From assembly GCA_002419445.1 (NCBI GenBank), contig DIGC01000046.1:2901-8036 (forward strand): a stretch of 5,136 nt of DNA. Reading direction: 5' to 3'. Every line of letters begins with the position of its first letter. Within the stretch, counting starts at the first letter, position 1. Origin of the DNA: Caryophanales bacterium UBA5732. GTDB lineage: Bacteria > Bacillota_I > Bacilli_A > Izemoplasmatales > Hujiaoplasmataceae. The translations under genes and the position numbers were made by a program. Of the stretch, positions 1 to 3,662 are shown piece after piece. Below the pieces are notes generated by a model. It did no database searches. It had not been told where the DNA came from and was given only the letters and a program-made list of their open reading frames with translations.

Positions 1-1454
1 ATTGCTATATCTTGAATCTCTTTTGGATTGATTTTAACATTTGATTTTACGAAATCTAAAACATCAGAAACTGTCAAACTTTCATCTTTACCAATACCGA
101 TATGGAAACGTACTTGATCTTCTTTGTTACGACCGGTATCTTGAGTATTGAAACTTTCATTGATGTCTTCGATATTTCGATGATTAGTCTCTAAAGCATT
201 CAATTTTTTAAGTAAAGCAGCGATTATTTCATCTTCTTTAAGATTTTCGGCTACTAATTGATTTAAAACAACATATTCTTTTTCTAAAGATTCATTGTTG
301 ATGATTTCTTTGATTTCTTCGATAAATTTAGAAGATTTAACATCGATAACTTTTTCGTATGTTGGAATACTGCGTTTTTTAATTTTTGTTTTGGTGAGTC
401 TTTCGATTTCATCGATTTTCCTGACTTCGCCTTTAGAAACCAAGGTGAAAGAATAACCGACGTTACCAATTCTTCCGGTTCTACCGATTCTATGGATGTA
501 ATATTCAGCTTTTTCCGGGACATCGAAGTTGAATACAGCCTCAACATGTTTAATGTCTAGGCCTCTAGCTGCGACATCGGTCGCAACCAAAACTTCGATT
601 ACTCCGTTATGAAACTTGTTTAAAACATCTAGTCTTGTGGTTTGTGGTAAGTCGCCATGGATCTTATCGCAATTGATTTTTCTTTCAATTAGTTCTTCAG
701 TAACTTTATCGACTTGTAACTTGGTATTACAAAAAATCAAAGCTAATGTCGGACGGTAGATGTTAAGTAAACGATATATCGCTTCAGTCTTATTTTCTTT
801 TTTAACTTTGTAATAATATTGTGAAATGTCTTGGTTAGTTAACTCAGCTCCTACTGAAGTTACTAATTCGGGATTAACTAAATATTTTTGTGCTAAATCG
901 ACAATTCTTTTTGGCATTGTCGCTGAGAACATTAATGTTTGTCTATTTTCCGGAGTATATTCGAAGATTGTTTCAATATCTTCGATAAAACCCATTTTTA
1001 ACATTTCATCTGCTTCATCTAATACCAAATATTTAATATTAGAAAAATTCATGGTTTTTCTCTTCAAATGATCGATTATTCGACCTGGAGTACCAATGAT
1101 TATTTGTGGTTTTCTCTTTAATTCCGAGAATTGTCTCGTAATTATTTCGCCACCATAAACATTGACAATTCGGCAATTGTCGATGTATTTAGAAATATTA
1201 GTTAATTCCGCTTTAATTTGCACGGAAAGTTCTCTCGTAGGTGTAATGATTAGAGCTTGGATGTCATTGCTTGTAAAATCGATCATCTCTAATAAAGGAA
1301 TACCGAAAGCTGCGGTTTTCCCTGTTCCGGTATGGGAATTACCGATAACATCTTTTCCCATTAATAATAATGGAATTGTTTGTTCCTGTATCGGTGTTAA
1401 ATTAACAAATCCCATTTCAGTTATTGCTTGTTGAATTTCATTTTTAATTTTCAT
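1..1454 (-). CDS. DEAD-box ATP-dependent RNA helicase with DbpA-type RNA-binding C-terminus (partial, 3' end outside window)
   Basis: Unwinds or remodels RNA duplexes using ATP in the cytoplasm, most likely in ribosome assembly or mRNA turnover. The 484 visible residues carry every DEAD-box motif in order: Q motif (TPIQ, 20-23), Walker A SHTGTGKT (40-47), Ia PTREL (72-76), GG (101-102), TPGR (122-125), DEAD (146-149), SAT (177-179), motif IV LIFCNT (239-244), motif V ATDVAARGLD (291-300) and motif VI HRIGRTGR (321-328). A charged linker (about 340-445), possibly a dimerisation region, leads to VRFHIGIGKDESLTVSD (448-464). That is the start of a DbpA/DeaD-type RNA-binding domain, of which perhaps 35 residues lie beyond the left edge. 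The ATG at 1452-1454 has only a weak GAG-type ribosome binding site. Walker A has SHTG where AQTG is usual, a tolerated variant. DeaD/CsdA, CshA and DbpA/YxiN are all possible names; the C-terminal domain favours a DeaD- or DbpA-like role. The family assignment is secure, the exact orthologue is not. Confidence 0.95.
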   Translation of the reverse strand, partial: MKIKNEIQQAITEMGFVNLTPIQEQTIPLLLMGKDVIGNSHTGTGKTAAFGIPLLEMIDFTSNDIQALIITPTRELSVQIKAELTNISKYIDNCRIVNVYGGEIITRQFSELKRKPQIIIGTPGRIIDHLKRKTMNFSNIKYLVLDEADEMLKMGFIEDIETIFEYTPENRQTLMFSATMPKRIVDLAQKYLVNPELVTSVGAELTNQDISQYYYKVKKENKTEAIYRLLNIYRPTLALIFCNTKLQVDKVTEELIERKINCDKIHGDLPQTTRLDVLNKFHNGVIEVLVATDVAARGLDIKHVEAVFNFDVPEKAEYYIHRIGRTGRIGNVGYSFTLVSKGEVRKIDEIERLTKTKIKKRSIPTYEKVIDVKSSKFIEEIKEIINNESLEKEYVVLNQLVAENLKEDEIIAALLKKLNALETNHRNIEDINESFNTQDTGRNKEDQVRFHIGIGKDESLTVSDVLDFVKSNVKINPKEIQDIA

Positions 1455-1470
1455 TTTTTCTCTTTTCTTG

Positions 1471-1499
1471 AAAAAAAATCAACATTTAGTTGATTTTTT
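1471..1499 (-). terminator. AT-rich intrinsic terminator after the rpsP-khpA-DUF523 operon
   Basis: A perfect 11-bp inverted repeat (arms 1473-1483 and 1489-1499, 5-base loop) is followed on the minus strand by a run of eight T. The stem has only two G-C pairs, so termination may be leaky. It begins at the DUF523 stop codon and ends about 16 bases before the helicase ATG. The symmetric A/T flanks could also let it act on the other strand. Confidence 0.7.
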
Positions 1500-1923
1500 A
1501 AGTCTCTAAATCTATTATTCTAATTCCGTTTTCTACTAAATATCTTGCACAGATACCTAAACCTTTTACACGCATGCCAGTAAAACTACCATCATAGATG
1601 TTTTTATAACCACATGAAGGTGAACCATCTTTAAGAATCACACAATTAGCATTAGCTTCGTGCATGATTTTCAAGGTCTTCTTTGCTCCTAACATAAACT
1701 GTTCGGTAACATCGATACCTTCTTGATTGATTACTAATCCACTCTTTTGGATTTCGCTTGGAATTCTTGGCGTTTTTAGTCCGCCTAATTCTTCAGGGCA
1801 AACTAAAACAACTTCTTTACCTTTTAAATAATCGATAACTTTAAAGTTAAGATTATTCTTCCCATTGTACTTACAATTTACACCAAGTAAACAAGCACTG
1901 ACAGCGAATATTTCTTTTTCCAT
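1498..1923 (-). CDS. DUF523 family protein, TudS-like [4Fe-4S] thiouracil desulfidase candidate
   Basis: A 141-residue protein of the DUF523 family. Its characterised member TudS removes sulfur from 2-thiouracil with a [4Fe-4S] cluster held by three cysteines. The family motifs are present: VSACLLG with Cys11, VCPEELGGLKTPRIPSEI with Cys42, and LKDGSPSCG with Cys104, then IYDGSFTG (109-116). Cys11, Cys42 and Cys104 are the expected cluster ligands; Cys17, Cys94 and Cys125 are extra. Glu44/Glu45 and Ser101 sit where conserved acidic and Ser residues occur near the cluster. I chose the ATG at 1921-1923, one base after the khpA stop, which implies translational coupling. An in-frame TTG at 1939-1941 would add six residues overlapping khpA and has no better ribosome binding site. 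It is the last gene of the rpsP operon. The true substrate here is unknown: family membership is clear, desulfidase activity is inferred from the family. Confidence 0.9.
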   Translation of the reverse strand: MEKEIFAVSACLLGVNCKYNGKNNLNFKVIDYLKGKEVVLVCPEELGGLKTPRIPSEIQKSGLVINQEGIDVTEQFMLGAKKTLKIMHEANANCVILKDGSPSCGYKNIYDGSFTGMRVKGLGICARYLVENGIRIIDLET

Positions 1924-1924
1924 A

Positions 1925-2176
1925 TTATTCAAATGAATCAATATCGATTTTTATCTTTTTCCCTTGTTTAGAAGCGGCGGCGTAAGCGATGGTTCTAATT
2001 GCATTGGCGATTTTTCCGCCTTTACCAATAACTCTGCCTAAATCTTCTTGGTTGACTAGGACTTGGATTGTAATAGAATTTTCATCTTCTGAAAACTTTT
2101 TAACTAACAAGTCTTCTGGATGAATAACTAATGGCGTAACCAAGTCTAATACTAGTTTTTCAAAATTAACAGCCAT
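1925..2176 (-). CDS. khpA: KH-domain RNA-binding protein KhpA (YlqC family)
   Basis: An 83-residue single KH-domain protein that binds RNA. In Gram-positive bacteria KhpA pairs with KhpB/EloR (Jag) and influences cell elongation and division and post-transcriptional control. The RNA-gripping loop is visible as GRVIGKGG (47-54), followed by the helix KIANAIRTIAYAAA (55-68) and a final beta strand KIKIDID (74-80). The N-terminal VLDLVTPLVIHPEDL (9-23) is typical of the family, and the length is typical. The gene lies directly after rpsP: its Shine-Dalgarno TAGAAGG (2184-2190) uses the rpsP stop codon TAG, with 7 bases to the ATG. The arrangement rpsP-khpA is widespread in Firmicutes. The khpB partner is not in the window. 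Confidence 0.95.
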   Translation of the reverse strand: MAVNFEKLVLDLVTPLVIHPEDLLVKKFSEDENSITIQVLVNQEDLGRVIGKGGKIANAIRTIAYAAASKQGKKIKIDIDSFE

Positions 2177-2183
2177 TATAATA

Positions 2184-2190
2184 CCTTCTA
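2184..2190 (-). promoter_or_regulatory. khpA ribosome binding site overlapping the rpsP stop codon
   Basis: The minus strand reads TAGAAGG, seven bases before the khpA ATG. Its first three bases are the rpsP stop codon, so ribosomes ending bS16 synthesis uncover or feed the khpA start. This supports translational coupling. Confidence 0.8.
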
Positions 2191-2457
2191 CTTGCTATTC
2201 TTTTCAGATAAAAACTCGTTCATAACCCCAGCTTTTTTAAATAAACTTCTTACTGTGTCTGTAGGTTGCGCTCCAGCGTGTAACCATTTTTTCGCTAATT
2301 CGTGATCAACTTCAAAGGTAGCTGGTTGCTTAGTTGGTTCATAAACGCCAATTACTTCCAAATATCTACCATCTCTAGTCTTTCTTGCATCTGCTGCTAC
2401 GACGCGATAAAAAGGTTTCTTGTGAGTACCAAATCTTTGTAATCTTAATTTAACCAT
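2188..2457 (-). CDS. rpsP: 30S ribosomal protein bS16
   Basis: Small-subunit ribosomal protein bS16, which binds 16S rRNA in the 5' domain and stabilises an early assembly intermediate. The 89 residues match the family in length and in its hallmark N-terminus: MVKLRLQRFGTHKKPFYRVV (1-20), then AADARKTRDGRYLEVIGVYEP (21-41) and the conserved ALxxGAQPTDTVRSLFKKAG-type end (here LHAGAQPTDTV, about 59-69). The ATG at 2455-2457 is preceded by a perfect AGGAGG (2468-2473), ten bases upstream. It is first in an operon with khpA and the DUF523 gene and is driven by a consensus promoter. rimM and trmD, which often follow in Firmicutes, are not in the window. Confidence 0.98.
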   Translation of the reverse strand: MVKLRLQRFGTHKKPFYRVVAADARKTRDGRYLEVIGVYEPTKQPATFEVDHELAKKWLHAGAQPTDTVRSLFKKAGVMNEFLSEKNSK

Positions 2458-2467
2458 AATAAATCAT

Positions 2468-2473
2468 CCTCCT
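2468..2473 (-). promoter_or_regulatory. rpsP consensus Shine-Dalgarno
   Basis: A perfect AGGAGG on the minus strand, ten bases before the rpsP ATG. It is the strongest ribosome binding site in the window and fits high bS16 output. Confidence 0.85.
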
Positions 2474-2492
2474 AAAATAAATTTCCTGACAA

Positions 2493-2521
2493 ATTATAAC
2501 AAAAAAAATATAGCCTGTCAA
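2493..2521 (-). promoter_or_regulatory. Perfect sigma-70/SigA promoter of the rpsP operon
   Basis: The minus strand has TTGACA (2516-2521), a 17-base spacer and TATAAT (2493-2498), preceded by TGT, giving an extended -10. All six bases of both boxes match consensus. Transcription should start near 2486, leaving a leader of about 29 bases with room only for the Shine-Dalgarno. The -35 box lies inside the 3' arm of the upstream terminator hairpin and the T-tract forms part of the spacer. Confidence 0.9.
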
Positions 2522-2544
2522 GCATTTTTTATTGACAGGCTATA
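2501..2544 (-). terminator. Intrinsic terminator of the DUF2129 gene, probably bidirectional
   Basis: A perfect 13-bp inverted repeat (arms 2509-2521 and 2532-2544) with a 10-base loop. On the minus strand it is followed by eight T (2501-2508), a classic Rho-independent terminator seven bases after the DUF2129 stop codon. On the plus strand the stem is followed by ATATTTTTT, so it could also stop antisense transcription. It is the best terminator in the window, with six G-C pairs. Confidence 0.9.
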
Positions 2545-2551
2545 ATATTTT

Positions 2552-2782
2552 TTAAATTGAAAAATTTAGTGATTCCATCTCTTGTTTTGAAGCTTCAATT
2601 TTTTTGACTAAACGATGATTTTTCAAATTGTTATAAAAATCCTCAAATTTTTCTTCATCGATATATCCAGTCAAATATTTTAAGTTGTCATTAACATAAG
2701 TTACATTGACATTAAACTCTTTAAGCTTGTTGACAATCTTTTTGTTGCGAAAGTACACAATTATTCCTTTTCTTTTAATCAT
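2552..2782 (-). CDS. DUF2129 / UPF0298 family protein (YlbG-like)
   Basis: A 76-residue cytoplasmic protein with no membrane segment or signal peptide. It resembles Bacillus YlbG (DUF2129, UPF0298), whose function is not established. Family features are visible: an N-terminal strand GIIVYFRNKK (6-15), the central NLKYLTGYID (33-42), a helix EEKFEDFYNNL (43-53) and the closing strand LVKKIEAS (58-65). The length is close to the family norm. The ATG at 2780-2782 has a good AGAGG site seven bases upstream and an extended -10 promoter. It is transcribed alone, divergently from def, and ends in a strong terminator before rpsP. In Bacillus ylbG lies near rsmD, so finding it by rpsP and def keeps it in a translation-related neighbourhood without proving a role. 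Confidence 0.88.
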   Translation of the reverse strand: MIKRKGIIVYFRNKKIVNKLKEFNVNVTYVNDNLKYLTGYIDEEKFEDFYNNLKNHRLVKKIEASKQEMESLNFSI

Positions 2783-2817
2783 TGAAAAACCTCTGTCTAT
2801 TTATAAATTACTTTCTA

Positions 2818-2846
2818 ATTATAACATATAAATCAAAAACCACCAA
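2818..2846 (-). promoter_or_regulatory. Extended -10 promoter of the DUF2129 gene
   Basis: The minus strand reads TGTTATAAT (2818-2826), a perfect extended -10. Seventeen bases upstream is TTGGTG (2841-2846), which matches the -35 consensus only at TTG. The start site should lie near 2811, about 28 bases before the ATG. Confidence 0.7.
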
Positions 2847-2885
2847 ATACTTATGGCTGAATTTCTTTATTTTTTTACGCTTAAG

Positions 2886-2894
2886 TGATATAAT
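2886..2894 (+). promoter_or_regulatory. Extended -10 promoter of def
   Basis: TGATATAAT on the plus strand is a perfect extended -10 with no recognisable -35 at 16-18 bases (the position reads about TTTATT). Predicted transcription start is near 2900-2901, only about ten bases before the def ATG, so the leader would hold little more than the Shine-Dalgarno. Confidence 0.65.
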
Positions 2895-2901
2895 AATTTT
2901 T

Positions 2902-2907
2902 GGTGAT
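2902..2907 (+). promoter_or_regulatory. def ribosome binding site GGTGAT
   Basis: GGTGAT is complementary to the AUCACC part of the 16S rRNA 3' end and lies three bases before the ATG at 2911. It decides the start of def against an in-frame ATG at 2782 that lies 129 bases upstream. Confidence 0.65.
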
Positions 2908-2910
2908 AAT

Positions 2911-3486
2911 ATGTTGTTAAATAAAGATATAATTATGGACGGTCATCCAACTTTACGACTTAAAGCCAAACTTGTTGACCTACCATTATCAAAAGAAAAC
3001 TTAAACACTTTAAGAGTTATGATGGAGTACATTGAAAATTCTCAAAATGAAGAAATGGTCGAGAAATTCCAATTACGTCCGTCAGTTGGTTTAGCAGCTC
3101 CTCAAATAAACCAATCTTTAAAAATGTTTTGTATGAAAGCTCTAGATGAAAACTTCGAGGACCTTCATCAATACGCTGTCGTTAATCCAAAGATTATTTC
3201 TTACTCGGAATCATTAACTTATATACCCGGCGGAGAAGGTTGTTTATCCGTCGATGAAGAAACGACTGGTTTAGTAAAAAGACACCAAAAAATTAAAGCT
3301 AGAGTTCATTTAGTTAATCTTGAAACCGGAGAAACTAATGAAACGATTTTGAAACTTTCAGGGTACCCAGGAATTGTATTCCAACATGAGTATGATCATT
3401 TAATGGGAGTATTATTTATCGATAAGTTGTCTGAAAGTTTGCCTGATATTGAACCAATTAAATTTTATGTTGAAGAAGAGTTGTAA
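2911..3486 (+). CDS. def: Peptide deformylase, type 2
   Basis: Removes the formyl group from the N-terminal methionine of nascent proteins; a metal-dependent enzyme acting at the ribosome. The 191 residues contain all three motifs: I, SVGLAAPQ (58-65); II, GGEGCLSV (107-114); III, QHEYDHLMG (158-166). Metal ligands are Cys111, His159 and His163, the catalytic acid/base is Glu160, and Gln65 lines the site. The length, the insertion between motifs I and II, and the C-terminal strand ending (no long helix) fit the Gram-positive type 2 class. Motif I has Ser where Gly is more usual at its first position, which is tolerated. I chose the ATG at 2911 because GGTGAT precedes it and family members begin near MLxxxDIIxxGHPTLR. 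The longer frame from 2782 would add 43 hydrophobic residues across the divergent promoters. It is apparently monocistronic and has its own terminator. Confidence 0.97.
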   Translation: MLLNKDIIMDGHPTLRLKAKLVDLPLSKENLNTLRVMMEYIENSQNEEMVEKFQLRPSVGLAAPQINQSLKMFCMKALDENFEDLHQYAVVNPKIISYSESLTYIPGGEGCLSVDEETTGLVKRHQKIKARVHLVNLETGETNETILKLSGYPGIVFQHEYDHLMGVLFIDKLSESLPDIEPIKFYVEEEL

Positions 3487-3503
3487 GTTATTACAACTTT
3501 TTT
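3479..3503 (+). terminator. Intrinsic terminator of def
   Basis: An 8-bp stem (3479-3486 and 3491-3498) with a GTTA tetraloop is followed by TTTTT (3499-3503). The def stop codon TAA forms the top of the 5' arm, so the terminator starts inside the coding region. The stem has two G-C pairs. Confidence 0.8.
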
Positions 3504-3601
3504 ATTTATAGTTTTTTAAGTCCGGTTTTCAATGGCCGAATTTAGAAATAAATTTAAAAAAAATATATTCCCCGAAATCATATCTAGTCCATCTTCTAAT
3601 A

Positions 3602-3610
3602 TGTTATAAT
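3602..3610 (+). promoter_or_regulatory. Extended -10 promoter of the GH3 gene
   Basis: TGTTATAAT is a perfect extended -10, identical to the cores upstream of rpsP and the DUF2129 gene. The position 17 bases upstream reads ATCTAG, a poor -35, so activity may depend on the extended -10 or an activator. Predicted start near 3616-3617 gives a leader of about 46 bases. Confidence 0.65.
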
Positions 3611-3635
3611 TTGACTAATTATATTAATTTATCAA
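3611..3635 (+). promoter_or_regulatory. Candidate operator: imperfect palindrome at the GH3 start site
   Basis: TTGACTAATTA and TAATTTATCAA form inverted arms around a 3-base centre, with 9 of 11 positions paired. The element begins at the base after the -10 box and covers the predicted transcription start, a classic place for a repressor of a sugar-utilisation gene. AT-rich sequence produces such palindromes by chance, so this is a suggestion only. Confidence 0.3.
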
Positions 3636-3651
3636 AATCAGATAGAATAGC

Positions 3652-3656
3652 AGGCG
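3652..3656 (+). promoter_or_regulatory. Weak ribosome binding site of the GH3 gene
   Basis: AGGCG lies six bases before the ATG at 3663. It is a partial Shine-Dalgarno, much weaker than that of rpsP, but supports this start. Confidence 0.5.
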
Positions 3657-3662
3657 AATTTT

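Larger units (their letters stand above)
3504..3662 (+). other. Intergenic region between def terminator and GH3 gene
   Basis: About 160 AT-rich bases holding the GH3 gene's extended -10, a 25-base imperfect palindrome just downstream of it, and a weak ribosome binding site. I see no small ORF, no RNA gene and no convincing catabolite-response (cre) site. The part from 3504 to about 3600 shows nothing clear beyond A/T runs. Confidence 0.6.

Noticed and set aside
284..547. Minus-strand open frame at 284-547
   Set aside because: It is in another frame inside the helicase gene, is Lys/Ser-rich with no family resemblance, and the helicase frame here carries motif VI.
826..1434. Plus-strand open frames at 826-1071 and 1162-1434
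   Set aside because: They lie antisense to the conserved core of the helicase, lack recognisable protein features and ribosome binding sites, and are shadows of the coding strand.
1924..1941. TTG at 1939-1941 as the DUF523 start
   Set aside because: It overlaps khpA, has no Shine-Dalgarno, and adds six non-conserved residues. The ATG one base after the khpA stop leaves the conserved VSACLLG at its usual distance from the N-terminus.
2532..2560. Plus-strand promoter from TTGACA at 2532-2537
   Set aside because: This TTGACA exists only because the terminator stem is symmetric. No TATAAT-like box lies 16-18 bases downstream (it reads about AATTGA), and it would only drive antisense RNA.
2782..2910. 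In-frame N-terminal extension of def by 43 residues from an ATG at 2782
   Set aside because: The extension is hydrophobic and unlike peptide deformylases, crosses both divergent promoters, and has no ribosome binding site. GGTGAT precedes the ATG at 2911, where family homology begins.
3515..3545. Possible second hairpin after def around CCGG and GGCCG
   Set aside because: Pairing is broken by a mismatch and a wobble, the loop is large, and no T-run follows. It is not a credible terminator or regulatory RNA.
3504..3662. cre (CcpA) site upstream of the GH3 gene
   Set aside because: I looked for a TGNNANCGNTNNCA-type sequence because such genes are often catabolite-repressed, but found none.
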